A program made the translations under genes and the position numbers. DNA of 64,000 bases from Desulfobulbus elongatus DSM 2908 (GTDB taxonomy: Bacteria > Desulfobacterota > Desulfobulbia > Desulfobulbales > Desulfobulbaceae), in assembly GCF_000621145.1 (NCBI RefSeq), contig NZ_JHZB01000015.1, positions 43,556 to 107,555 of the forward strand. The letters are read 5' to 3'. The number at the start of each line of letters is the position of its first letter. The first letter of the stretch is position 1. This document shows positions 1-9,071 of the stretch, piece by piece. The notes below the pieces were generated by a model. The model saw only the letters and a program-made list of their open reading frames with translations, ran no database searches and had not been told where the DNA came from.

Positions 1-1
1 C

Positions 2-589
2 ATGGCAGGAATCAAGTCAACCATGGATCTGGTCATGGAGCGCGCCGCCCGCATGGGCATGGCCACCCCGGACGAGATGCGCCACGAGGAAAACCTGAAA
101 AAGGGCATGCAGTGCACCGCCGAATATCTCAACGGCACCAAGCCCTCCCTGCTGGCCCTGCTGGACGAGCAAGAACCGGCGCGGCAGACTTCCATTCGCA
201 AGGGCATGCTGGCTTCCCTTTTGCGCAACCTCTTTCTGCCCCGCGACGAAGACGGCATCAAGCGGCTTGAGCGGGCCGTGCAGGGCATCGTCGAACTCAG
301 CCGGAACTCCGCCGACATCGCCGCCCTCTGCCAGGAGCTGCAAACCATCGCCACCCAGTACGGCCAGCATCGCACGCAACTGTACGAGCAGCTCAAGGAG
401 CAGATGCGGATGCAGATCGAACAGCTCCTCATGCGCAAGGGCATGAAGGCCGACGGCATGAAGATCGACCCCACCATGGAGCCCCAGTTCAAGGACCAGT
501 GGTCCCGCCTGGAAATGGATCTTGACCGGCAGTACGGCCAGGCCCTGGAGCAGTTCAAGGCCCAACTGCACGAGTGGACCGGGGCCTGA
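2..589 (+). CDS. Conserved hypothetical protein, helical
   Basis: The frame opens with an ATG at the second base of the window, so the true start could lie further upstream. The 195-residue product is rich in Glu, Gln, Arg and Leu and looks almost entirely alpha-helical, with possible coiled coil around residues 100-145 and 165-190. There is no signal peptide, membrane segment or cysteine motif. The stop is three bases before the ATG of the downstream proline peptidase, so the two are probably co-transcribed. I do not recognise the family and assign no function. Confidence 0.6.
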   Translation: MAGIKSTMDLVMERAARMGMATPDEMRHEENLKKGMQCTAEYLNGTKPSLLALLDEQEPARQTSIRKGMLASLLRNLFLPRDEDGIKRLERAVQGIVELSRNSADIAALCQELQTIATQYGQHRTQLYEQLKEQMRMQIEQLLMRKGMKADGMKIDPTMEPQFKDQWSRLEMDLDRQYGQALEQFKAQLHEWTGA

Positions 590-591
590 CC

Positions 592-1698
592 ATGACCGCC
601 ATTCAGGTTGACCGGCTCGTCCGCGCGCAGGCCCTGCTGCGCCGGAAGAACATCGACGCCCTCCTGGTGTCGCAGCCGCACAACCGCCGCTATCTGAGCG
701 GCTACACCGCCCCGGATCACGGCATTCAGGAAACCAGCGGCTTTTTGCTCATCCCCGGCGACGGCCAGCCCTTTTTGCTCACCGACTCCCGCTTCACCCT
801 CCAGGCCGAGGCCGAAGCGCCGCTGTACCGGGTGGAGCTGTACAGCAAGGGGCTGATCAAGCTGCTGGAGCGGCTGCAGAAAAAAATCGGCTTCCGGGCG
901 CTGGCCTTCGAAAGCGACTACTTCCTCCATTCGGCCTTTCTCCGCCTGGCCGATTTCTGCGCGAAAAACAGGCTGATTCTCCGGCCGGAAAGCGGGCTGA
1001 TCGAGCAGATGCGGCTGATCAAGGACGAGGACGAACTGCGCCTCTTGCGCCAGTCGACCGCCTTGAACGAGCAGGTCTTCCAGTCGGTGCACCGGACCAT
1101 CGAACCGGGCATGACCGAACGCGAGATCGCCCTGGCCATCGAGCTGACCATGCGGGAGATGGGCGCCGAGGGGCCGAGCTTCGACACCATCGTCGCCTTC
1201 GGCACCAATGCCGCCCGGCCGCACGCCGTGCCCACCGACCGCGAGTTGCAGGCCGGCGACCTGGTGCTGATCGACATGGGCCTGGTCTTCAAGGGATACT
1301 GTTCCGACATGACCCGCACCTTTGTCTTCGGCAAGCCGGACCAGACCTACATCGACCGGCACCGGCTGGTGCGGCGGGCCATGCTCGCCGGTCTCGGCGC
1401 CATCCGCGCCGGGGTCACCGGGGCGGCGGTCGACCGGGCCGCGCGCCAGGTGCTGGCCGACGGGGGCTACGGCAACGCCTTCGGCCACGGCCTGGGCCAC
1501 GGGGTGGGCATCGCCGTCCACGAGGAGCCGCGCCTGTCGCCGCGCTGGCGCAAGCAACTGCGGGCCGGCATGGTGGTGACCGTCGAACCGGGCCTCTATC
1601 TGGCCGACTGGGGCGGCATCCGCCTGGAAAACATGGCCGTGGTCACCGAACAGGGCTGCGAGGTCCTCAACCGCGACACCACCGGCCTCGATCTGTAA
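592..1698 (+). CDS. Xaa-Pro aminopeptidase / M24 family proline peptidase
   Basis: Cytoplasmic metallopeptidase that removes N-terminal residues preceding proline. The N-terminal half (about residues 1-130) is the creatinase-like domain and the C-terminal half the pita-bread M24 domain. Metal ligands are visible in order: the Asp of LVLIDMG, the Asp of DMTRTF, the His of GHGLGHGVG, the Glu of VTVEPGLY and the late Glu of GIRLENM. Length (368 residues) suits the family. The ATG at 592 was preferred to an in-frame GTG at 574, because 574 lies inside the upstream gene and the family normally begins near this residue. Assignment to PepP or PepQ subtype is not possible by eye. Confidence 0.88.
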   Translation: MTAIQVDRLVRAQALLRRKNIDALLVSQPHNRRYLSGYTAPDHGIQETSGFLLIPGDGQPFLLTDSRFTLQAEAEAPLYRVELYSKGLIKLLERLQKKIGFRALAFESDYFLHSAFLRLADFCAKNRLILRPESGLIEQMRLIKDEDELRLLRQSTALNEQVFQSVHRTIEPGMTEREIALAIELTMREMGAEGPSFDTIVAFGTNAARPHAVPTDRELQAGDLVLIDMGLVFKGYCSDMTRTFVFGKPDQTYIDRHRLVRRAMLAGLGAIRAGVTGAAVDRAARQVLADGGYGNAFGHGLGHGVGIAVHEEPRLSPRWRKQLRAGMVVTVEPGLYLADWGGIRLENMAVVTEQGCEVLNRDTTGLDL

Positions 1699-1737
1699 AA
1701 AATCGTTCCCCGCAACCACACAATCCACGGAACCCGC

Positions 1738-3051
1738 ATGTCCAGCAAGTTCTTCGTCCTCGACACCAACGTGCTCCTCCACAACAGCGACGCCATCACC
1801 TGCTTTGCCGACAACACCGTGGTCCTGCCGATGACGGTGATCGAGGAGTTGGACAAGTTCAAGAAGAACAACGACGAACTGGGCCGCAACGCCCGCGGCG
1901 TCATCCGCTGCCTCGACCGGCTGCGCGGCCAGGGCAGCCTCGGCAAGGGCGTGCCGACCGACGACGGCGGCGTGGTGTGGATCACCATGGAAAAGGAGGA
2001 GGACTGCGGCACCTGCATCGACCTGACCATTCCGGACAACCGCATCATCGCCACCGCCTTCCGGCTCTTCCGCGAAGGCAAGCGGGTGATCTTCGTGTCC
2101 AAGGACATCAACGCCCGCCTCAAGGCCGATGCCCTGGGCATCGAGGTCCAGGATTTCGAGCGGGAAAAGGCCGACTTCGACCGGCTGTACACCGGCTGGC
2201 GCGTCCTTATGGTCGAAGGGGCCGTCATCGGCCGCCTGCACCAGGACAAGGAGGTGGAACTGGCGGACCACTCCTTCCAGCCCAACGAATTCGTCCTCCT
2301 GAAGGAGGCGGGCAACGAACGGCACACCAAGGTCGGCCGGGCCGTGGGCGCCACCCGGCTGCGCGCCCTCGATCCCCGGTACGACAGCGCCTTCAAGCTC
2401 CGCCCCCGCAGCCTGGAGCAGCGGGCGGCCCTGGAGCTGCTGCTCAATCCGGACATCTCCCTGGTGTCGCTCATCGGCCAGGCCGGCACCGGCAAGACCC
2501 TGCTGGCCCTGGCGGCCGGCATGGCCAGTACTCTCAAATCCGACCAGTACGAAAAGCTGCTGGTTTCCCGCCCGATCATCCCGCTGGGACGGGACATCGG
2601 CTATCTGCCCGGCACCAAGGACGAGAAGATGAAGCTGTGGATGCAGCCGATCTTCGACAACCTCTCCTATCTGATGGGTCTGACCAACGGCGGCAGGCAG
2701 GACGCCGCCGCCGAGCTGGGCATCAAGCGGCTGCTCCGCGAAGACCGGATCGAGCTGGAAGCGCTCACCTATATCCGCGGCCGCTCGATCTCGCGCCAGT
2801 ACGTCATCGTCGACGAGGCCCAGAACCTGACCCCGCACGAGGTCAAGACCATCATCAGCCGGGCCGGCGAGGGCACCAAGATGATCCTCACCGGCGACCC
2901 GGAGCAGATCGACAACCCCTACCTCGACGCCAGCAGCAACGGCCTGAGCTACACGGTGGAGCGGCTCAAGGGCCAGGAGGCCTGCGGCCACATCACCCTG
3001 GTCCGCTCCGAACGCAGCCATCTGGCCTCGCTGGCCGCCGAATACCTGTGA
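1738..3051 (+). CDS. PhoH family protein with N-terminal PIN domain
   Basis: Predicted RNA-acting ATPase of the PIN-PhoH (YlaK-like) type. Residues 1 to about 135 form a PIN ribonuclease-like domain opening with FVLDTNVLLHN and carrying further acidic residues (VIEEL, DNRI). Residues from about 215 to the end are the PhoH ATPase, with Walker A GQAGTGKT, Walker B VDEAQN and the TGDPEQID motif. The 437-residue length is typical. The fusion is known to couple an RNA helicase-like ATPase to an RNase domain; the physiological substrate is not settled. It follows the peptidase by 39 bases, probably in one transcript. Confidence 0.92.
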   Translation: MSSKFFVLDTNVLLHNSDAITCFADNTVVLPMTVIEELDKFKKNNDELGRNARGVIRCLDRLRGQGSLGKGVPTDDGGVVWITMEKEEDCGTCIDLTIPDNRIIATAFRLFREGKRVIFVSKDINARLKADALGIEVQDFEREKADFDRLYTGWRVLMVEGAVIGRLHQDKEVELADHSFQPNEFVLLKEAGNERHTKVGRAVGATRLRALDPRYDSAFKLRPRSLEQRAALELLLNPDISLVSLIGQAGTGKTLLALAAGMASTLKSDQYEKLLVSRPIIPLGRDIGYLPGTKDEKMKLWMQPIFDNLSYLMGLTNGGRQDAAAELGIKRLLREDRIELEALTYIRGRSISRQYVIVDEAQNLTPHEVKTIISRAGEGTKMILTGDPEQIDNPYLDASSNGLSYTVERLKGQEACGHITLVRSERSHLASLAAEYL

Positions 3052-3085
3052 TGCCCGCCGCCCCGAAACCGCCAAGGATTACGCC

Positions 3086-3418
3086 ATGCGCCAATACCTG
3101 ATCGACGAGATCTCCTTTCTCGAACGCGACAACCTCGACAGCTACCTCAAACGGACCCTCAAGCCGGGCGGCCTGGAGGGGGTTTTCTTCCTGGCCATCC
3201 CGCCGGACCTCATCGGGCCGGAACAGCTGGGCCACGAGGACTGCGGCCCCTTCTACTGCACCGTTCTCCTGGAGCAGACCTCGATCCGCTTCGAATTTCT
3301 GGTGCGCAGCGCCAGCACCATGCACTGCTCTTGCATTGCCCAGGCGACCCCGGCCCAGCGCCAGTTCATCCTCGATTTCGCCGACCGCATGCTGGCCGAG
3401 GAGATGATCCGGGCATGA
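3086..3418 (+). CDS. Conserved hypothetical protein (110 aa)
   Basis: Small soluble protein beginning MRQYLIDEIS, 34 bases after the PhoH gene. Codon use is strongly GC3-biased like its neighbours, which supports real coding. It contains Cys residues in CGPFYC and HCSC, suggesting possible metal or redox chemistry, but no motif I can name. Its stop overlaps the ATG of a 37-residue reading frame (ATGA), a usual sign of translational coupling. Function unknown. Confidence 0.65.
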   Translation: MRQYLIDEISFLERDNLDSYLKRTLKPGGLEGVFFLAIPPDLIGPEQLGHEDCGPFYCTVLLEQTSIRFEFLVRSASTMHCSCIAQATPAQRQFILDFADRMLAEEMIRA

Positions 3419-3528
3419 AGGCCACCGACATCCCGCTGGAGGAGCGCATCATCTTCGCCCCGGACCTGGCCGATCCCCATGCCGCCATCGCCGCCACGCG
3501 CCGGAAAGTCGCCGCGGTTTCGAACTGA
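3415..3528 (+). CDS. Small protein, 37 aa, coupled to the preceding gene
   Basis: The ATG overlaps the TGA of the upstream gene by four bases (ATGA). The product begins MKATDIPLEERIIFAP and ends KVAAVSN. Third positions are mostly G or C, as in the neighbouring genes. It ends 25 bases before the nitroreductase start. No family is recognised; the overlap and codon pattern are the only support. Confidence 0.45.
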   Translation: MKATDIPLEERIIFAPDLADPHAAIAATRRKVAAVSN

Positions 3529-3553
3529 ATCCCCCACGACCAGGAGGCCTTGC

Positions 3554-4087
3554 ATGTTGATCGATCTCTTACGCAGCCGCAGAAGCATCCGCCGGTTCAC
3601 CGAGCAGCCGGTCGAGCCGGAAAAAATTGACCTCCTCCTGGAGGCGGCGCTCCGTTCGCCCTCCTCCAAGGGCAACAATCCCTGGGAACTGATCGTGGTC
3701 ACCGACCGGGAGATGCTGCGACGGCTGGCGGTGGCCAAGGCCCACGGCGCCACCTTCCTCCAGGGCGCGCCGCTGGCGATCGTGGTCTGCGCCGATCCGG
3801 TCAAGAGCGATGTCTGGGTGGAGGACGCCGCCATCGCCGCCACCCTCGTCCACCTCGAGGCCACCGACCTCGGCCTGGGCAGTTGCTGGGTGCAGATCCG
3901 CCTGCGGCAGCGCGAAGACGGCAGCGATGCGCAGGCCTACCTGGCCGATCTCCTCGGTTTGCCCGAAGGGGTGATGGTCCTGGCCATTGTCGGCATCGGC
4001 CATCCGGCCGACAGCAAGAGCGGACATCCTTCTTCTTCCCTGCATTTCGACCAGGTCAGCTTCGAACGGTTCGGCCGGCGCAGATGA
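3554..4087 (+). CDS. Nitroreductase family protein
   Basis: FMN-dependent oxidoreductase of the nitroreductase fold. The start ATG follows a good ribosome binding site (CAGGAGG, six bases upstream). Family signatures are RSRRSIRRF at residues 8-16 (phosphate and FMN contacts), the ALRSPSSKGNNPWE segment near residue 35, and the later DLGLGSCWVQI stretch. At 177 residues it is on the short side but complete. The electron donor and acceptor cannot be told from sequence. It ends a run of co-directional genes. Confidence 0.85.
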   Translation: MLIDLLRSRRSIRRFTEQPVEPEKIDLLLEAALRSPSSKGNNPWELIVVTDREMLRRLAVAKAHGATFLQGAPLAIVVCADPVKSDVWVEDAAIAATLVHLEATDLGLGSCWVQIRLRQREDGSDAQAYLADLLGLPEGVMVLAIVGIGHPADSKSGHPSSSLHFDQVSFERFGRRR

Positions 4088-4292
4088 TCCCGTCTCCGGC
4101 CCGGTCGCTCCATCCCTGGCCCGGCAATCAAACGGCCCGCCGATAGCGCGGAAATGCATCGGCCGCCGCGATATTTTTGGTTCGCACCTTGATTTTCTCT
4201 TTTTCCCTGTGCGATAATGGCCGTAGCAATTGAGTGCCGTCATTTCGTGCGCCCGGCACTGTTCGACTCTTTTCATCGATAAGGCGAAGATT

Positions 4293-5060
4293 ATGCGTTG
4301 CCCTAAATGCGGCTTTATTTCCTTTGATCACCTGGAAACCTGTAAAAAGTGCCAAAAATATCTCGGCGACATCGTGGCCGAACTCAACGGTACCACGTAT
4401 GACGCCGCGCCTCCGCTGTTTCTGACCATCGCCACCGCGGAGGAAGAAACCGTCCCGTTTTCCTCGCAGCAGGCCGGGGAGCGGGAAACGTCCTCCATGT
4501 TTACGGATGAGCAGGTGTTTGCAATGGAAGGGGACACCGGGGATGACGTTGCACTCGACCAGGAAATGCCCCAGGAGACCGAACGGCACGAAATAGAGTT
4601 TGCGGGGTTTGACGAGGAATTGGAGGTGGACCTGGGAACCATCGCCGAAATGTCGGCCCAGGATGAGTTTACGCTCGAGGAGGAGCTTGCCGACGACGAG
4701 GCGCAGCCGTCCCTGCCTGCCATGGATTTCGGCGATCTCGACATTTCGGACCTGGCGCCGCCCCCCGCAACGGAACAACCCGAACCCATCCGCTTCGAGG
4801 AACCGCCGGTGTTGAGCGATCTGGAACCCGTGGCGGCCCTCTCCCCCACGCCGCCGTCCGTGCCGCCAGTTTCTGCTTCCCGCAAGAGTCAGGGCGGCCT
4901 TGAAGATCTCAACTTCAACGGCCTGGATCTCGAATCCCCGGCCAAGCTGGTCAGCGGCAGCGCCGCCGGCAAGCGCTTCCTCCCCTCGGTGAAAACCGGC
5001 ACCGCCCTCGACAAATTCGATATCGACCTCGGCGAACTCTTCACCGACAACAAAAAATAA
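4293..5060 (+). CDS. Zinc-ribbon protein with long acidic tail
   Basis: The 255-residue product opens with a four-cysteine zinc ribbon (CPKCGF then CKKCQ, residues 3-24). A long acidic, Pro-rich and probably disordered region follows, with repeated FGDLDIS, FNGLDLE and FDIDLGELF-like segments near the C terminus. Proteins of this build occur widely in Desulfobacterota, but I know of no defined function. The ATG at 4293 places the ribbon at the N terminus. The gene stops eight bases before the -35 box of the tRNA-Phe promoter. Confidence 0.7.
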   Translation: MRCPKCGFISFDHLETCKKCQKYLGDIVAELNGTTYDAAPPLFLTIATAEEETVPFSSQQAGERETSSMFTDEQVFAMEGDTGDDVALDQEMPQETERHEIEFAGFDEELEVDLGTIAEMSAQDEFTLEEELADDEAQPSLPAMDFGDLDISDLAPPPATEQPEPIRFEEPPVLSDLEPVAALSPTPPSVPPVSASRKSQGGLEDLNFNGLDLESPAKLVSGSAAGKRFLPSVKTGTALDKFDIDLGELFTDNKK

Positions 5061-5067
5061 AAAAATC

Positions 5068-5097
5068 TTGACAATAAACCTGCCTTCTTGCTAAGTA
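5068..5097 (+). promoter_or_regulatory. Sigma70-type promoter of tRNA-Phe
   Basis: TTGACA at 5068-5073 and TAAGTA(T) at 5092-5097, with an 18-base spacer. The position about 20 bases upstream of the mature tRNA 5' end fits a dedicated tRNA promoter. Confidence 0.7.
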
Positions 5098-5118
5098 TGC
5101 AGGCCTTCAGATTCGGGT

Positions 5119-5194
<76 letters not shown>

Positions 5195-5202
5195 ATACAA
5201 GC

Positions 5203-5238
5203 AAAGGGTTGCGGCGTATCGCCTGCAACCCTTTTTTT
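5203..5238 (+). terminator. Intrinsic terminator after tRNA-Phe
   Basis: Stem AAAGGGTTGC / GCAACCCTTT with an inner GGC/GCC extension, followed by a run of T. Because of the A-rich left side it may also end the converging anfA transcript. Confidence 0.85.
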
Positions 5239-5303
5239 GTCAATGCCGATTCGGCGCCTACTTCGTCACGCCAAGGTACTTTGAACTTCCGTTTTTCGTG
5301 TAA

Positions 5304-6941
5304 TCACATGCCAAACCGAAATCTTCGATAATCAATATTCAATTTGTCTATCCGCAGACGGAGTGCATGCCGGGTCATGCCGAGTTCACGTGCGGCGATG
5401 CTCATGTTGCCCCGGCTTGTCTTCAATGCGTCCACGATTATTTCGTGGGCAACAGTATCAAGCCTGGCCTGTAGACCGACCTTGACGGCCGTACCGGAAG
5501 CGCTGGCGGTCTGGAGCGAAGGGGGAAGATTGAAGGCATGGATCACGTGGTCGTCAGCCAGAATCGCGGCGCGCTCAATCACATTCTCAAGTTCCCGCAC
5601 ATTGCCGGGCCAGTGATAACTCATGAGCAGATCAAGCGCTGGTGTCGTGATCCTTTTGATTTCCTTTCCATTTTCCTTAGCGAATCGGGCCGCGAAGTGA
5701 TCGGCCAAGGTAATGATATCGCTGCCGCGTTCGCGAAGCGGCGGGATCATGATCGGAAAAACGTTCAAGCGATAAAATAGATCCTCACGAAATTGACCCT
5801 CAGCCGACAATGTCGCCAAGTCCCTATTGGTGGCGGTGATGATGCGAATATCCACCTTTATCGGCCGATTGCCGCCTACGCGCTCAAACGTGCGCTCCTG
5901 CAGGACGCGCAGGAGTTTCGTCTGCATGGCCAGGGAAAGTTCCCCGATTTCGTCCAGAAAGATCGTGCCCCCGTCGGCCTCCTCGAAACGGCCGATGCGC
6001 TGATTGCTGGCGCCGGTGAATGCCCCTTTTTCGTGCCCGAACAGTTCGCTTTCGATCAGGTTTTCGGGAAGGGCTGCGCAGTTGAACTTGATGAACGGAC
6101 CGCGGGACTGGGCGCTGGCATAATGGATCGCGTTGGCGACCAATTCCTTGCCCACTCCGCTTTCCCCGAGAATCAGCACGGTCGTCTTGGTCTGAGCGAT
6201 CCGTTCGATCATCGCGTGAATTTCACGCATGGGCTTGGAATCGCCAATAATGTTATCCGGCCGGTATTTCTTCTTCAGCGCGTCCTGGAGGCGCTGATTT
6301 TCATTGAGCCAATACGAACGCTCCTCGTTCTCAAGCAAAAAAAGCTCGGCTGCATGGGCGGTCATCGTCGCAATGATTGTCAGCACCTCAAGCACACGAT
6401 TAAGAAACTCCTGTGAAGCGGTGTTGATTTCGGCGCTGATGGTTCCCAAGACTTTTTTTCCACGGACGATCGGCACGCAAATAAACGAAAGACGCTGATG
6501 GTCGCCGGCGGACATGCTTTGAGTGCGGTTGAGGAACTTCGGTTCATTGCCGATCTCGGGAATGATGACGGCTTTCCCGGTTTCTACGACTTCGCCGGTA
6601 ATGCCCTCGCCGGGCGAATAAATGCCGCGCCGCTCCTCTTCAGAGGTGAGGCCGATGCTTTTGTGAATAAAAATTTTACCCGTTTTGCGACTGTATAAAT
6701 TCACCATGCCACGAATAACGCCCAAATTGCGCTCCATGATCAGGAGGAGGATGTCTATGGCCTGGGAAAGACTTTCGCTGTCATCGAGGACCTTGCTCAA
6801 TTGAAAAAGAGGCGGCAGCACCTTGACCCGGCACACTTCCCCCATCACGAAGCTGCAGTCGCGCTTTTCGGAGTGCATGGTGGTGTTCTTCAATTCACGA
6901 TCTCGAGACATAATTCGGGCAGCCGCAGCATGTTCTGACAT
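5304..6941 (-). CDS. anfA: Sigma54-dependent activator, AnfA/NifA-like
   Basis: Transcription activator for the nitrogenase genes. Order of parts: N-terminal region with a Cys pair (C29, C37 in [10 protein letters not shown]), GAF domain about residues 55-205, AAA+ domain about 230-460, and Fis-type helix-turn-helix at the C terminus ([17 protein letters not shown]). The AAA+ part shows GESGVGKE, the sigma54 contact loop GAFTGA, Walker [11 protein letters not shown] and WPGNVREL. It lacks the inter-domain CxxxxC motif of oxygen-sensitive NifA, and location beside anfHDGK favours AnfA. The start at 6941 has a weak AGG site; internal ATGs at residues 11 and 22 are alternatives. The DNA is noticeably less GC-rich than the core genes around it. 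Confidence 0.85.
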   Translation of the reverse strand: MSEHAAAARIMSRDRELKNTTMHSEKRDCSFVMGEVCRVKVLPPLFQLSKVLDDSESLSQAIDILLLIMERNLGVIRGMVNLYSRKTGKIFIHKSIGLTSEEERRGIYSPGEGITGEVVETGKAVIIPEIGNEPKFLNRTQSMSAGDHQRLSFICVPIVRGKKVLGTISAEINTASQEFLNRVLEVLTIIATMTAHAAELFLLENEERSYWLNENQRLQDALKKKYRPDNIIGDSKPMREIHAMIERIAQTKTTVLILGESGVGKELVANAIHYASAQSRGPFIKFNCAALPENLIESELFGHEKGAFTGASNQRIGRFEEADGGTIFLDEIGELSLAMQTKLLRVLQERTFERVGGNRPIKVDIRIITATNRDLATLSAEGQFREDLFYRLNVFPIMIPPLRERGSDIITLADHFAARFAKENGKEIKRITTPALDLLMSYHWPGNVRELENVIERAAILADDHVIHAFNLPPSLQTASASGTAVKVGLQARLDTVAHEIIVDALKTSRGNMSIAARELGMTRHALRLRIDKLNIDYRRFRFGM

Positions 6942-7045
6942 CCGTCAACCTGTAAAAAACAAGATAAAACTTAGGTAGATACCACCAGCTTCCCCTGTAT
7001 CCGCATCGATGAGCCGTCCGGGAAAGCCGGTGTGCTTTTTGTCGT

Positions 7046-8209
7046 TCAGGTTTTGTGGGCGCATCTTCCGGAAAGAAATTCCTTGAAAATACGGTTTACG
7101 TCCAGGCCTTGTTCGCGGGCCATCCTTGCCCTGATATCCGCAAGGAATGTGGTGATTTGTTCGTCGTCCAGAGTGAGGGACTCAAGCCCGGCAAGGTAGC
7201 GCACAGCGGCCCGGCCGGAATGCTTGCCAAGGATCAATTTTCGCTGACCGCCGACGATCTCGGGCGGGAAGAGTTCGTAGGTCTCGGAGGCCTTGAGCAG
7301 GCCGTCGACATGAATGCCCGATTCGTGATGAAAGATATCGCTGCCGATGATGGGTTTCTGCGGCGGTATGGGCCGCCTGCAGATCTTGCCGACCTCCTCG
7401 CACAATTGCTTCAGAGCAATGAAATCAAAGGTACCGTAATACCCCTCGATAAAGTGCAGCGCGCCGACGAATTCTTCCAGCGGCGTGTTGCCGGCCCGCT
7501 CGCCGAGTCCCAGGAGCGAGCAGGAAACCATCTGCGCCCCGGCTTTCCAGGCTGCCACCGCATTGGCCGTCGCCATGCCGAAATCGTCATGCCCATGAAA
7601 ATCAATCGGAACCGGCAGGCAGCCCGCAAGATACGACACGACCGCTGCGGCGCGGTCCGGAGTCAACACGCCCAACGTATCCGCATAACGCACCCGCGAG
7701 GCGCCTGATTCGACGGCAGTTGCGAAGACTTCGCGCAAAAATTCGGGATCGGTGCGGGAAGCATCCTCGGCGCCAAAGGAGATGATCGCCCCTTGCTCGA
7801 CCGCAGGGCCAACAACCCGCTTGATGCGATCGAGAATCCATGCCCGGTTCTTGCCGAGCTTCAGGTCGATGTGCGTGGGACTGGTGGGTATGGAAACATG
7901 GACATGCCTGACCCCGCAGGCCAACGACGCGGCGATGTCTGCCTCAACGAGCCGGTTCCACGATAAAATTTCAGCCGCAAGACCGGACCGGACAAGTTGG
8001 GCAAGGACATGCTGTTCTGCTGGTCCCATGGAAGGGATGCCGGCTTCGATCACGCCAACGCCGAGCATATCCAACTGCCGGGCAATCAGGATTTTCTCAT
8101 CGCTGGTAAAATAAAGACCAGGACTTTGCTCGCCATCGCGTAGCGTTGTGTCGAGTAAAACAGGGGGGTGCGTTCTCAACGATTGTTGACTGGCTCGTGG
8201 ATTCAACAT
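7046..8209 (-). CDS. nifV: Homocitrate synthase NifV
   Basis: Condenses acetyl-CoA with 2-oxoglutarate to homocitrate, the organic ligand of nitrogenase cofactors. It belongs to the DRE-TIM metallolyase family: DTTLRDGEQSPG near the N terminus, metal-binding HGHDDFGMATAN in the middle, and GSDIFHHESGIHVDG and GKHSGRAAV towards the end. Length (387 residues) is that of NifV rather than isopropylmalate synthase, and there is no LeuA regulatory domain. The ATG at 8209 was chosen; a TTG at 8236 in the same frame is possible, and neither has a strong ribosome site. It sits between the NifX-like gene and anfA, all on the minus strand. Confidence 0.9.
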   Translation of the reverse strand: MLNPRASQQSLRTHPPVLLDTTLRDGEQSPGLYFTSDEKILIARQLDMLGVGVIEAGIPSMGPAEQHVLAQLVRSGLAAEILSWNRLVEADIAASLACGVRHVHVSIPTSPTHIDLKLGKNRAWILDRIKRVVGPAVEQGAIISFGAEDASRTDPEFLREVFATAVESGASRVRYADTLGVLTPDRAAAVVSYLAGCLPVPIDFHGHDDFGMATANAVAAWKAGAQMVSCSLLGLGERAGNTPLEEFVGALHFIEGYYGTFDFIALKQLCEEVGKICRRPIPPQKPIIGSDIFHHESGIHVDGLLKASETYELFPPEIVGGQRKLILGKHSGRAAVRYLAGLESLTLDDEQITTFLADIRARMAREQGLDVNRIFKEFLSGRCAHKT

Positions 8210-8315
8210 ACGCACAGTGAGGGAGAGTTCACACAATCAAGAAGAGACAGCATCGTACCATCCAATTCTGCGAGCAACCGCGCTTCTTTTTTGATTTATA
8301 TTTTTTTCGAGATAA

Positions 8316-8334
8316 CGCAATGCGCAACATTGCG
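8316..8334. repeat. Hairpin between the NifX-like gene and nifV
   Basis: Perfect inverted repeat CGCAATG / CATTGCG with a five-base loop, just after the NifX-like stop codon. No T-run follows on the minus strand, so it is not a standard terminator. It may protect the upstream message end or tune read-through into nifV. Confidence 0.5.
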
Positions 8335-8338
8335 CTCG

Positions 8339-8821
8339 CTAACTCTCATAGCATCCCCGGCCGCCACCGCCACAGACACTGCTTGTACAGCGGATTCCGG
8401 CTTGTTGCCGTACAGCGGGACGAGCGAGGATTTCAGGGCGGGCCATGGAGTGAAGATTGCCACCGGTGACGATCAAACGAAGCGCGTCGACGATCAAGCC
8501 TTCAACAATATACACCATGATTCCCTTGTTGACCAAGATCTTGAAGGGCGCCTCACCGATGCCGGGAACCAGCAACCAGCCGCAATCCGAGAGAACCTTG
8601 CCCAATTCCATCCATCGCCCCAGGCCCTTGCTGGGGATCGGAATGGCCCGTCGTTCCACCAGTTCGGGCTCAGCGGCGCCAGCCCGATAAATAAGAAGCG
8701 ATAAGGCCTTTCCCAGGGGTTGGTTGATGCTTTCCCCGTCCGTCGAGGCAATGGCCACATGGGGACGCGCGGGATTGTAGTCGTGTCGTATCAGTTCCTC
8801 GGCCATGTGCAGGTCTTTCAT
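8339..8821 (-). CDS. NifX/NifB-C-terminal-like cofactor-binding protein
   Basis: 160-residue protein of the dinitrogenase iron-cofactor biosynthesis fold (NifX, NafY and C-terminal NifB share it). The domain runs from HVAIASTDGESINQPLG (about residue 21) through GEAPFKILVNKGIMVYIVEG to about residue 135. A Cys-rich tail follows (CTSSVCGGGGRGC). The ATG at 8821 has an AGGGAAA ribosome site; longer in-frame starts would run into the promoter. Expected role is carrying or inserting nitrogenase cofactor intermediates, here probably FeFe-co. Which NifX-family branch it belongs to cannot be told by eye. First gene of the minus-strand nitrogenase arm. Confidence 0.78.
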   Translation of the reverse strand: MKDLHMAEELIRHDYNPARPHVAIASTDGESINQPLGKALSLLIYRAGAAEPELVERRAIPIPSKGLGRWMELGKVLSDCGWLLVPGIGEAPFKILVNKGIMVYIVEGLIVDALRLIVTGGNLHSMARPEILARPAVRQQAGIRCTSSVCGGGGRGCYES

Positions 8822-8942
8822 GGTGTTTCCCTTTCCTGGTGCAAACGTTCCTTTGTCGGATGATTGCCAATTTTTCTCTGCAATCCTCCTCCTCAGGAGG
8901 ATCTCGTTTTCGCCACTTCCAAAGGAAGGACAGCTGAATAAC

Positions 8943-8958
8943 AGCAGCAATCGTGCCA
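8943..8958 (-). promoter_or_regulatory. Sigma54 (-24/-12) promoter for the NifX-like/nifV/anfA arm
   Basis: On the minus strand the sequence reads TGGCACGATTGCTGCT. GG and GC fall exactly at the -24 and -12 positions and TGGCACG matches consensus fully; only one T of TTGC is replaced by C. It lies about 120 bases upstream of the NifX-like ATG. Confidence 0.75.
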
Positions 8959-9071
8959 AAAAATATCCGGCCGCGCTTTGCGGCACAGTTTTCAGGCCAT
9001 ATAAATATTCATCGTATTTTCAATGAATTACCAGAAAAGAACCGCAACTTCAAATTGTGCGCAGCGGGGCG

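Noticed and set aside
6942..7045. Separate sigma54 promoter between nifV and anfA
   Set aside because: The nearest GC/GG pair has the wrong spacing by one base and lacks TGGCAC; anfA is more likely read from the upstream promoter.
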